Source: Mucilaginibacter rubeus | GTDB taxonomy: Bacteria > Bacteroidota > Bacteroidia > Sphingobacteriales > Sphingobacteriaceae | Length of the DNA: 64,000 nt | Assembly (NCBI RefSeq): GCF_014643835.1 | Contig: NZ_BMKD01000001.1 | Location: 1,302,001 to 1,366,000, forward strand | Direction: 5' to 3' | Shown: positions 35,664 to 43,531 of the stretch, piece by piece | Layout: every line of letters begins with the position of its first letter | Numbering within the stretch: position 1 is the first letter of the stretch | Notes under the pieces: model-generated | The model's database searches: none | Told to the model about the DNA's origin: nothing | What the model saw: only the letters and a program-made list of their open reading frames with translations | Made by a program: the position numbers and the translations under genes

Positions 35664-36671
35664 ATGCACGCCGGAAAATCATATAAACTGCCAGAGTTCC
35701 TGGTTTGGACCAGACGAAAAATATACAAGCTTTTTGTGCTTGGCCTTATACCGGTCATCCTTTATGAGGTGCTGGGGTTTAAATGGCTTGATATTCCCTG
35801 GGCTATTATAGGATTGGTGGGTACAAGCGCCGCATTTATAGTTGGTTTTACTAACACGCAAACTTACCGGCGTACCGACGAAGGGCAACAAATGTGGACC
35901 AGCATATTCAGTCAAAGCCGGGCATGGGGACTTATCAGCCGCGATTTTTTTAATAATCCAGAGAAAAGCAAACTACTTATTTATCGCCACATTGCCTGGC
36001 TTACGGTTCTGCGTTATCAGCTAAGGGAAGAGCGCATTTGGGAAAGCGTTGGTAAAAAGCACAACGCCGAGTACCAACAATACTATACCGTACCCGAATG
36101 GAAAACGCCACTTGAGAGTGAACTCATAAATTATCTTCAGGACGATGATTTGAGGCACATCATCAATACCAATAATAAAGCCACCCAGATTATGGCCTTA
36201 CAAAGCGGAACTATTAAACAATTGTATGAACAAGGCGAAATTGCCGTGCTACAATTTGTAGAAATGGAACGCGCCATCCGCGATTTTTATACGCAGCAGG
36301 CTAAGGCTGAGCAAATAAAAAACTCACCGTATCCCCGTCAATATGCCATTATCAATACCTTTTTTGTCTGGCTGTTTTGCATCATCCTCCCTTTTGGCAT
36401 GCTTAAGGATTTTGATCATCTCAATAACGAGGTGCAAGGTATAATGAAAGGATACATGGTTTGGTTAGTGACACCGTTCAGCACGCTGATATCATGGATC
36501 TATACATCTCTTGAACAGGTTGGCGAAAGCACCGAAAACCCGTTTGAAGGCAGTGCTAATGACGTACCCATTTCGCAAATGAGCCGGAGCATTGAAATTG
36601 AATTAAGAGAGTTTTTGGGCGAAAAAGATCTGCCAATCGAATTAACGGCTCAAAATAACATTGTAATGTAA
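35664..36671 (+). CDS. Bestrophin-family anion channel
   Basis: 335 residues matching the bacterial bestrophin/UPF0187 family: an N-terminal basic segment (LPEFLVWTRRKIYKLFVLGL), TM1-2 (PWAIIGLVGTSAAFIVGFTN), then YRRTDEGQQMWTSIFSQSRA, a cytoplasmic helical part with HIAWLTVLRYQLRE, and TM3-4 (INTFFVWLFCIILPFGMLKD; MVWLVTPFSTLISWIYTSLE). The family forms pentameric chloride-type channels. It sits 37 bp after the cyclase-like gene, an arrangement that suggests ligand-gated or stress-linked ion flux. Confidence 0.92.
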   Translation: MHAGKSYKLPEFLVWTRRKIYKLFVLGLIPVILYEVLGFKWLDIPWAIIGLVGTSAAFIVGFTNTQTYRRTDEGQQMWTSIFSQSRAWGLISRDFFNNPEKSKLLIYRHIAWLTVLRYQLREERIWESVGKKHNAEYQQYYTVPEWKTPLESELINYLQDDDLRHIINTNNKATQIMALQSGTIKQLYEQGEIAVLQFVEMERAIRDFYTQQAKAEQIKNSPYPRQYAIINTFFVWLFCIILPFGMLKDFDHLNNEVQGIMKGYMVWLVTPFSTLISWIYTSLEQVGESTENPFEGSANDVPISQMSRSIEIELREFLGEKDLPIELTAQNNIVM

Positions 36672-36727
36672 GCGATACCTGATTTAAAACTCTGAAACAT
36701 AATTAATGAACCTAAAATAAATTAAAG

Positions 36728-37729
36728 ATGGAAACATTAAACATGGAAATTAAAAACACGGCACCTGTTTTAACCAATCTTTTACAGATTGTAGAAAGCG
36801 GTTTGCTTTCAGAAAACATTTACCTCACACTTACAGACGAAGGTTCAGAACAATCTTTATCCGGCTTAAGGATAAACAAACTGGGTGTTACCGAAGCACC
36901 AATCCCTGAAATCCTAAAGCTTTTAGGTATCCGCAGTATCACCTTAAATGCAAGTCATGATTTTACCGAGCTGTCAAAACTAACGGTAACACTACCACCT
37001 GCGGAGGTTGAACAATACTTATGGACATTTTTCAGGGATGAAACTGTTATTGCCGAACTACGCTCATTATTTAGCAATTGCCGCACTATTGCTTTTGATG
37101 ATTGGGCAGCCATCACAGGTGCCTCTAACCTTTGGAACGGTTTATTGGCTGAGGTTATAAGGCCACTGGGCAAGAAAGATCTTGAATTTATCTTTTACCT
37201 GGGAGATCCCGGGAATAAACTTTCCTTCCAGGTAGATGAGGCAATCGATCTTATCAGCGAGTTTTCGCACCATGGCCAGGTAACCTTTGCCCTTGATGCA
37301 AGCGAGGCGATGAAGCTATGGATGGTATTGAACGGTGTAAACCCCGATACTCCATTAGAAGGGCAAACCCCGTCCGATCTTAACAAAAAATACTTCTCCA
37401 TTTATAGAACGATGGACGTTAGCCGCCTGTTGATATACTCAGCCGACAATGCAATATTATTCTCAAGCGATCAGCAATTTGTACTTAGTCGAAAAAAAGT
37501 TGAGCATCATATTGAAATAAGCGCAAACGCAAGGCAAGATTTTATTGCCGGCTTCAGCATTGGCTTGTTAAAGCACCTTGACATTGCTCATTGTATAGCA
37601 CTCGGTCTTATTGTATTTGGCTGCTACGGCGAATTTAACTCACAACCCGGTCAGCAAGATCTGTCGCTATATATCCAAAACTGGATCAAAGATCTCGAAA
37701 AACCCGATAGCATACACCTTTACGAATAA
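36728..37729 (+). CDS. PfkB/ribokinase-like protein of unknown function (copy 1)
   Basis: 333 residues with no family I know by name. Several segments follow the PfkB kinase fold: FIFYLGDPGNKLSF (~residues 153-166) at the place of the strand before the substrate helix, VTFALDASEAMKLWMVLNG like the 'N-x-x-E' helix, and ISANARQDFIAGFSIGLLKH like the GAGDxFxAGF anion-hole helix. The residue matching the catalytic Asp is Gln 270 here, while the paralogue at 42080 keeps Asp. It may therefore bind a nucleotide or sugar without phosphorylating it. It is part of the sigma-54 operon. The fold is inferred by eye. Confidence 0.6.
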   Translation: METLNMEIKNTAPVLTNLLQIVESGLLSENIYLTLTDEGSEQSLSGLRINKLGVTEAPIPEILKLLGIRSITLNASHDFTELSKLTVTLPPAEVEQYLWTFFRDETVIAELRSLFSNCRTIAFDDWAAITGASNLWNGLLAEVIRPLGKKDLEFIFYLGDPGNKLSFQVDEAIDLISEFSHHGQVTFALDASEAMKLWMVLNGVNPDTPLEGQTPSDLNKKYFSIYRTMDVSRLLIYSADNAILFSSDQQFVLSRKKVEHHIEISANARQDFIAGFSIGLLKHLDIAHCIALGLIVFGCYGEFNSQPGQQDLSLYIQNWIKDLEKPDSIHLYE

Positions 37730-37753
37730 ATAACAATCTTAATTTAATTATCA

Positions 37754-38206
37754 ATGGAACAAAGAATCGATCTATTTGCCAAAGGGGCAAACACACTTAA
37801 ATCGCTCTTTCAGGCTGGAGCTTACCTAAAACATTCTAAGATAGAAGCACCGCTTCAGGAACTGATTTTTTTCAGGGTATCCCAAATGAATGGCTGTGCT
37901 TATTGCCTGGATATGCACTCAAAAGATGCCCGCGCGCACGGTGAAGCCGAGCAGCGTTTGTATGGAGTAAGCGCATGGCGCGAAACACCGTATTTCACAG
38001 ATCGTGAGCGTGCAGCTTTAGGCTGGGCTGAGGCCGTAACTAAATGCGACGTGTCCGACAGTGTTTACGAACGTGTAAAACCTCATTTCACCGATGAAGA
38101 GCTTATCGATCTTACACTCGCTGTTACAACCATTAACACATGGAACAGGTTTAACCTTTCCTTTCCACAGGTTGCAGGAACTTACCAGGTAGGTCAGTTT
38201 GGTTGA
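37754..38206 (+). CDS. Carboxymuconolactone decarboxylase / AhpD-like protein
   Basis: 150 residues of the AhpD-like all-helical fold. The active-site motif is NGCAYCLDMHSKDARAHG with Cys 48, Cys 51 and His 55, the arrangement of alkylhydroperoxidase AhpD. It then reads RERAALGWAEAVTKCDVSD and INTWNRFNLSF. It would use its cysteine pair in peroxide reduction or thiol relay. It lies 24 bp after the PfkB-like gene and before a hairpin at 38214, so it may end one transcript of the operon. Confidence 0.92.
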   Translation: MEQRIDLFAKGANTLKSLFQAGAYLKHSKIEAPLQELIFFRVSQMNGCAYCLDMHSKDARAHGEAEQRLYGVSAWRETPYFTDRERAALGWAEAVTKCDVSDSVYERVKPHFTDEELIDLTLAVTTINTWNRFNLSFPQVAGTYQVGQFG

Positions 38207-38213
38207 TCAACCT

Positions 38214-38250
38214 TTTGCATGGGCCGGGCTTTACCAGCCCATGCAAATTT
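38214..38250 (+). terminator. Hairpin between AhpD-like and LigD genes
   Basis: An 11-bp perfect stem, TTTGCATGGGC/GCCCATGCAAA (38214-38247), is followed by TTT only. It could be an attenuator rather than a full stop, letting some transcription pass into the ligase gene. Confidence 0.5.
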
Positions 38251-38271
38251 CAGCAAACAGCCAACACAACC

Positions 38272-40347
38272 ATGACAACCACCCAGAATCTTGATATGGA
38301 TAAGAACCCCGCTTTTAACGATGAAAAACAACCAGGGCAATTAACGTTAGATGAACTGCTGGCAAACGCTCCCTTAGCAACGTTGCCGCCGGATTTTAAA
38401 CCTATGAAACCGACTCTGGTTGATGCTCCTTTTAACGATCCCGACTGGCTATTTGAAAACAAATGGGATGGTTACCGGGCAATTGCCGTTATTAATAAAC
38501 ATAACACCAAACTGCTTTCACATAACGAAGTTTCATTTGCCAAATACTATCCCATTATTGATGTACTAAATACATGGCCATGCAATGCAGTTATTGATGG
38601 CGAGATAGTAGTAATGGGTAACGACGGAAAAACCGATTTTGGAGCTTTGCAAAATTGGGAAAGTGAAAAAGACAGTACACTGGTATACCAGGTATTTGAC
38701 ATCCTATGGTATGAGGGCCGCAATCTGATGGGGTTACCGTTGAAACAACGGCAGGCAATTTTAAAGTATATTATACTACCGGGCAACCATATTATCCGCC
38801 GAAGCATACCTGTACCTGCTAATGGAACAGTTCTGTTTGCAAATGCCGAAAAGCACGGCTACGAAGGTATAGTTGCCAAACGTGCCGATAGCGTTTACAC
38901 GCCAGATAAACGCTCAAAAGCCTGGTTAAAAATAAAAGTACAGCGCAGGCAGGAAGTAGTTATAGGTGGATTTACTAAAAACAAAAGCACCATCAAACCA
39001 TTCAGCGCTTTACCATTGGGCGTTTACGAAAACAACAAATTGCGGTTTGCTGGAAAAGTTGGAACGGGCTTTTCGATAGACTTGCAAACCAAAATGCTGC
39101 AAAACTTTACGCAATATATTACTGATACCAATCCTTTTGATACTGAAGGCACAAGCCAGATATCACCGCTAAATAAAAGGGTGCCGGGCGAAACATTTAC
39201 CTGGCTTAAACCCAAGCTGATATGTGAAGTTAATTTTGCCGAGATCACTAAAGACGGGCTTTTAAGGCAGGCATCATTTAAAGGGATGCGCATTGATAAA
39301 CAGGCCATTGATGTAATATTAGAAACACCTAAAGATATCATTGCAACCATAGCCGGTGAAGAAAGTAAAGGGAGTACTTCTCTATCATCTGATCAGCCCC
39401 CAGCAACCACTTTTATTCCGCGGGGCAACGATTCGGCAACAATTAATTTTAACGGATCCGAATTGCAGTTTACTCATCTTAATAAGATTTACTGGCAACA
39501 GGAAATGGTGACAAAACGGGACATGCTTAACTATTATATAGCTGTTGCCGAGCATATGCTCCCCCATCTCTACGGCAGGGCGATGTCATTAAATCGCTTT
39601 CCTGATGGTGTTGGCGGCCCGCATTTTTATCAGAAAGATGTTACAGGCAGGGCCCCTGCCTGGGCTACCACTTATGCACACGATACAGCCAAAGGTGAAC
39701 ATCATAATTATATAGTAGGTAGCGATATTTCGAGCCTGTTGTGGATGGCCAGACAGGGCTGTATTGAGATAAACCCATGGCTAAGCCGTGTTAACTCACC
39801 CGAAAATCCTGATCATTGTGTGATTGATCTTGATCCTGACGAACATAATACTTTCGATCAGGTAATTGAGGCGGCGCTTATGGTAAAGAGAATAGCTGAT
39901 ATGCTTGGCATTCCTTCATTCCCAAAAACATCCGGATCAACCGGCATCCATATCTACATTCCACTGGGCGGGGGATATACTTATGAACAATCGCAGGTGC
40001 TTGCTAAACTCATCGTATCTGCCGTTAACAAGGAGTTACCTCATTTTACTACGCTTGAAAGAATGACAACTTCCAGGCACGGCAAAATGTACCTTGATTT
40101 TCTACAAAACCGGCCTGAGGCTACTATAGCCGGTGTGTATTCGCTCAGGCCTAAACCAGGTGCAACCGTTTCGATGCCGCTACATTGGGATGAAGTTAAA
40201 CATGGACTAAAAATGCGTGATTTTACCATTTTCAATGCTATAGACCGGCTTAAAGAAACCGGCGACCTTTTTAAAGGGGTATTAAACAACGGCATTGACC
40301 TGCTCAACACAATTCAAAAAGCAGAGAACCTGTTTGGTAACCATTGA
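38272..40347 (+). CDS. ligD: DNA ligase D (ligase + polymerase domains)
   Basis: 691 residues from ATG 38272; an upstream TTG adds only a non-homologous leader through the hairpin. The ATP-dependent ligase domain comes first, with adenylated Lys 64 in FENKWDGYRA, then VIDGEIVVMG, HGYEGIVAKR and KSKAWLKIK-type motif V (SKAWLKIKVQRRQ), and an OB-fold. The primase/polymerase domain follows (~430-690): HLNKIYWQQEMVTKRDMLNY, RFPDGVGGPHFYQKDV and the metal site VIDLDPDEH. The N-terminal 3'-phosphoesterase domain of some LigD proteins is absent. LigD repairs double-strand breaks with Ku, but no Ku gene is in this window. It lies downstream of the sigma-54 operon, so induction by that system is possible. 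Confidence 0.95.
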   Translation: MTTTQNLDMDKNPAFNDEKQPGQLTLDELLANAPLATLPPDFKPMKPTLVDAPFNDPDWLFENKWDGYRAIAVINKHNTKLLSHNEVSFAKYYPIIDVLNTWPCNAVIDGEIVVMGNDGKTDFGALQNWESEKDSTLVYQVFDILWYEGRNLMGLPLKQRQAILKYIILPGNHIIRRSIPVPANGTVLFANAEKHGYEGIVAKRADSVYTPDKRSKAWLKIKVQRRQEVVIGGFTKNKSTIKPFSALPLGVYENNKLRFAGKVGTGFSIDLQTKMLQNFTQYITDTNPFDTEGTSQISPLNKRVPGETFTWLKPKLICEVNFAEITKDGLLRQASFKGMRIDKQAIDVILETPKDIIATIAGEESKGSTSLSSDQPPATTFIPRGNDSATINFNGSELQFTHLNKIYWQQEMVTKRDMLNYYIAVAEHMLPHLYGRAMSLNRFPDGVGGPHFYQKDVTGRAPAWATTYAHDTAKGEHHNYIVGSDISSLLWMARQGCIEINPWLSRVNSPENPDHCVIDLDPDEHNTFDQVIEAALMVKRIADMLGIPSFPKTSGSTGIHIYIPLGGGYTYEQSQVLAKLIVSAVNKELPHFTTLERMTTSRHGKMYLDFLQNRPEATIAGVYSLRPKPGATVSMPLHWDEVKHGLKMRDFTIFNAIDRLKETGDLFKGVLNNGIDLLNTIQKAENLFGNH

Positions 40348-40565
40348 TTTATGACGACGTGCTAAATAAAATATATTAAAGGACAGCTTGCCACCCGCCG
40401 TAACGAAGATGACGGGTGCCAGCTTATCGAGGATGTTGTAATGGGTATGCACTTTCCACCCGTTCGTGCATAAAACAAACCTACGCCGGCATAGCATAGC
40501 TATGCAAACCGGTCAGCAACGCGATAAGTCGGCGGGCGGTAACACCTTTAACTATATCTGATTTA

Positions 40566-41183
40566 TCAATCACTAATCCTTTTCATCAGCTCTGCAAATA
40601 CCGTCACCGGCTGGGCACCGGTTATTGAATACTTTTCATTGAATAGAAAAAAGGGGATTTTGCCAATGCCTATACGTTGTGCCCGGTGTTCATCGGCCCT
40701 TACTTCGGCCGAATAGTTATCACTTTCCAAAAGTGGTTTCGCATCAATACCAATTTCAGAGGCCAGCGTGATCAATTGTTTTTTACTGCCGATATGTTTT
40801 CCCTCCTCAAAATAGGCTTTAAAAATCCTATTATTCATTTCCACTTCTTTACCCTCATCTACAGCAAAATGAATTAGCCTGTGTGCATCAAAAGTATTTG
40901 TTCGGATCACTTTATCAAAATCGATGATCAATCCTGCTGCCTGGCCAGCGGCTGCTATAGTATCTATTGTTTGCTTTGCTCTTAGTGGAGATAATTTATA
41001 TTGACGCGTTAAGGTGATATACTGTGTTTCATTATTATCAACCGCTATTTCCGGATCAAGCTCAAAGCTACGGAGCACAACGTTTGGCTGCTCACCGGCA
41101 TGTAGCTTAATAGAGTTTTCTAAATGCTTTAAACCGATATAGCAATAAGGACATGCCACATCAAACCAAATTTCAATTTTCAA
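40566..41183 (-). CDS. DsbA-family oxidoreductase (FrnE-like)
   Basis: 205 residues of the FrnE/DsbA thioredoxin-like family. The start is TTG 41183, since no ATG is in frame before the domain. The motif WFDVACPYCYIGL gives the CPYC active site at Cys 11/Cys 14. The helical insert has NTFDAHRLIHFAVDEGKEVE, and the cis-Pro loop is GIGKIPFFLFNEKY. It is cytoplasmic and likely a thiol-disulphide oxidoreductase or isomerase in stress defence. The 218-bp gap to the convergent LigD gene contains a 12-base palindrome at 40494-40505. Confidence 0.92.
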   Translation of the reverse strand: MKIEIWFDVACPYCYIGLKHLENSIKLHAGEQPNVVLRSFELDPEIAVDNNETQYITLTRQYKLSPLRAKQTIDTIAAAGQAAGLIIDFDKVIRTNTFDAHRLIHFAVDEGKEVEMNNRIFKAYFEEGKHIGSKKQLITLASEIGIDAKPLLESDNYSAEVRADEHRAQRIGIGKIPFFLFNEKYSITGAQPVTVFAELMKRISD

Positions 41184-41318
41184 TACTTTATGTTTAATCT
41201 AACTAACAACCAATATGACCGGATTGGACAAGATTTATAATATTTTATTTCATACCTATAAATCCTATCTTCAATAATTGTCCATATTTAATTGTACTGA
41301 CCTCATTTAAAACACCAT

Positions 41319-41350
41319 ATTTCGTGACTTCTACTACCCGTCGTCGAAAT
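41319..41350 (+). promoter_or_regulatory. Upstream activator dyad ATTTCG-N20-CGAAAT (site 3)
   Basis: ATTTCG (41319-41324) and CGAAAT (41345-41350). The right half-site starts 66 bp upstream of the promoter GG. The layout is the same as at sites 1 and 2. It lies in the 312-bp spacer 41184-41495, which otherwise holds no gene. Confidence 0.65.
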
Positions 41351-41409
41351 GAAGTATAAAGCCAACCCACAAAACAAGATAAAACACTAACCAACAACAC
41401 GTTAATACG

Positions 41410-41425
41410 TGGCATCTACATTGTC
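41410..41425 (+). promoter_or_regulatory. Sigma-54 promoter 3
   Basis: TGGCATCTACATTGTC with GG at 41411-41412 and G at 41423 (GG-N10-GT). It shares TGGCATC....TTGTC with promoter 1. It lies 71 bp before ATG 41496 of the second DUF2652 gene. Confidence 0.7.
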
Positions 41426-41495
41426 AAATTCATGCTCAAATACAGCATTCTAAAGTGTCGTAAAGTGTTGTTTTATAAAATGAACCGATTACACC

Positions 41496-42062
41496 ATGGA
41501 AAAAGATTTAAAAGGCAATATCTTTATTATTGATATCAGCTATTATATAAACTATATTGAAGATATCGATAACGAGATACGCGCATGCATTATTGATAAA
41601 TTATTAAGATCTATAATCAGGGCTAATCATTTATCCTTTCTGATATCAGAGATAGAAGACGATACCATACTCTTTTTTCGCTATGGACCAGCCTTTCCGG
41701 TTCGGATAATTTGGGGACAACTGGAAGCAATTCTTGCCTCGTTTAGCTGCGAATTGGATTTGCTGAAATATTATGTACCTGCAGCCCATCAGCCATCTGT
41801 TAATATCGTTATACACTATGGTAACCCTGGTAACTTTTCAAAAAAAGAGCGCTCGGAGTTGCAGGGAACTATTATAGCCGGTCCTTATAGTTTGTTAAAA
41901 AATAAAACGGTACTGCATACGCATGCCTTAATTACAAATCAATACCTCGAAGCGCAAGTACAGGAAGCAATACCTACCGAAGGCCGGGTTTGTGAATTAT
42001 ACCATGCAAGTACGCCTCGCAATTTGTCGCTGCAAATTGGCAGCTTTTCAAAAACAGCATAA
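41496..42062 (+). CDS. DUF2652 cyclase-like protein, degenerate (copy 2)
   Basis: 188 residues, a clear paralogue of the gene at 35015: GNIFIIDISYYINYIEDIDN and SEIEDDTILFFRYGPAFPVR. The first metal Asp remains, but the glycines around it are lost (SYY for SGY; EDD for EGD). The C-terminal segment GTIIAGPYSLLKNK has lost the Arg seen in copy 1. It is more AT-rich and probably non-catalytic, perhaps a ligand-binding or partner subunit. It is the first gene after sigma-54 promoter 3. Confidence 0.75.
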   Translation: MEKDLKGNIFIIDISYYINYIEDIDNEIRACIIDKLLRSIIRANHLSFLISEIEDDTILFFRYGPAFPVRIIWGQLEAILASFSCELDLLKYYVPAAHQPSVNIVIHYGNPGNFSKKERSELQGTIIAGPYSLLKNKTVLHTHALITNQYLEAQVQEAIPTEGRVCELYHASTPRNLSLQIGSFSKTA

Positions 42063-42079
42063 GCCAACCGCAATTATTA

Positions 42080-43105
42080 ATGCTAAATATTAAAATGATG
42101 CAAGCGTTTGAGATGGAAATTGTGAATTCGGCCCCGGTATTATCAGCACTTGTTGAAACGATAAAACAGGCGGGCAAATCAAAAAACACATACCTGCTAT
42201 GTGAAAAGCAAAGAAAAATGACGGACTCTAAACTTCACAAAACATCACCAAATTCATTAGGAATAAAGGAATTAACGTTACCAGTTTTTTTTAAAAAATT
42301 AGGTATCAAAAGCCTGATGATGTGCAATGGCTATGACCTGTCATCATTAACCAAATATGAGTTTATTGTTTTAAACGAAAATAAATGCGAAAACTCCTGG
42401 CATGACATAAGAAATGACCAGCTAATTGCCGACCTGCATCTCCTGTTCAAAAAATGCAGGGCAATAACTTTTAACGATTGGACAGATCTGGTAGGCGCGT
42501 CGGGCTTGTTGACAGGGCTATTTGACGATGTGATAAAACCGCTTAATAAATCAAACCTCGACTTTATTTTTTATTTAGACGATCCAGGCAAAACCCTTTT
42601 TTATCAGATTGATAACATCCTTCAAATAGTCAGCAAATTTGGTGTTAAAGGTAAAGTTACTTTTGTACTTGATGAGTTTGAGGCGGTTAATCTTTGGATG
42701 GTACTCAACGGTGAAATGCCCAATACAACATTCAATATCAATACGCCTTATGGTTTAAAAAAGAAGTGCTTTTCCATATTACGCACTATGAACATCAACC
42801 GCTTGCTCATCTATTCGGTAAATAGCGTGATCCTGTTTTCAGAAGACCAGCAATTTATATTTGCACGAAGAGATTTTGATCAGATAGCCGAAATTGCCGC
42901 TGATGCAAGGGATAAATTTATTACCGGCTTTAGTTTCGGATTACTCAGCAAGCTTGATATTCAGCATTCTATAGCACTTGGCCTTATTATGCTTGGAGTG
43001 CAAACCGAAATGAATATCTCCGCCGACACTGCGCAACTTCTTTTGTACATAGAAAAATGGCTTGCCGATCAGGATCAAAATAATGATAAATATTTGTACC
43101 AGTAA
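42080..43105 (+). CDS. PfkB/ribokinase-like protein (copy 2)
   Basis: 341 residues, paralogue of the gene at 36728 along its whole length: FIFYLDDPGKTLFYQIDN, VTFVLDEFEAVNLWMVLNGE, and IAADARDKFITGFSFGLLSK, where Asp 278 sits where PfkB kinases have the catalytic base. The real start may be ATG 42113 (MEIVNSAP), which aligns with copy 1. It is 17 bp from the DUF2652 gene, so the two are an inseparable pair. No bestrophin gene is present in this copy of the module. Confidence 0.65.
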   Translation: MLNIKMMQAFEMEIVNSAPVLSALVETIKQAGKSKNTYLLCEKQRKMTDSKLHKTSPNSLGIKELTLPVFFKKLGIKSLMMCNGYDLSSLTKYEFIVLNENKCENSWHDIRNDQLIADLHLLFKKCRAITFNDWTDLVGASGLLTGLFDDVIKPLNKSNLDFIFYLDDPGKTLFYQIDNILQIVSKFGVKGKVTFVLDEFEAVNLWMVLNGEMPNTTFNINTPYGLKKKCFSILRTMNINRLLIYSVNSVILFSEDQQFIFARRDFDQIAEIAADARDKFITGFSFGLLSKLDIQHSIALGLIMLGVQTEMNISADTAQLLLYIEKWLADQDQNNDKYLYQ

Positions 43106-43147
43106 ATACCGACTTTTGTTTAACCATCAAATCATAGATAAAAGATT

Positions 43148-43486
43148 ATGAAAGAATTTCTATTTCTGTTTAGAAGGGATTACAAAACAGCCGAAAACCA
43201 ACCCACTCCCGAAGAATTAAAAACGCATTTAGAACATTGGCAAACCTGGTTTGACGAGCTTGCAAAAAAAAATATACTTGCCAGGCCAACTCAGCGCTGG
43301 GATGGCGTAGGAAAAGTTATTGAGCGGGGTAAAAGTACTACCAATGGCCCATTTGCCGAAATTAAAGAATCAATAGGCGGAATGATCATCATCAGGGCGC
43401 TTGATTATGATGAAGCTGAAAAAATTGCACAAGGCTGTCCTATTTTTGAACTTAACGGTTCGGTAGAGATCAGGATGGGATTATAA
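43148..43486 (+). CDS. YciI/DGPF-family protein
   Basis: 112 residues of the YCII-related fold: MKEFLFLFRRDYKTAENQPT, RWDGVGKVIERGKSTTNGPF (the NGPF form of DGPF), AEIKESIGGMIIIRALDYDE and CPIFELNGSVEIRMG. In many bacteria this family is encoded just before an ECF42 sigma factor, as here. Its biochemical role is unsettled; it may act as a sensor or regulator for the sigma factor. Confidence 0.93.
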   Translation: MKEFLFLFRRDYKTAENQPTPEELKTHLEHWQTWFDELAKKNILARPTQRWDGVGKVIERGKSTTNGPFAEIKESIGGMIIIRALDYDEAEKIAQGCPIFELNGSVEIRMGL

Positions 43487-43531
43487 ACTAATGAGGCTGA
43501 CGAAGATGATTGTATACAGGGCGAGGATTTT

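Noticed and set aside
40494-40505. GCATAGCTATGC palindrome between the LigD and DsbA genes
   Set aside because: Perfect but short and without a T-run; too weak to call a terminator or operator.
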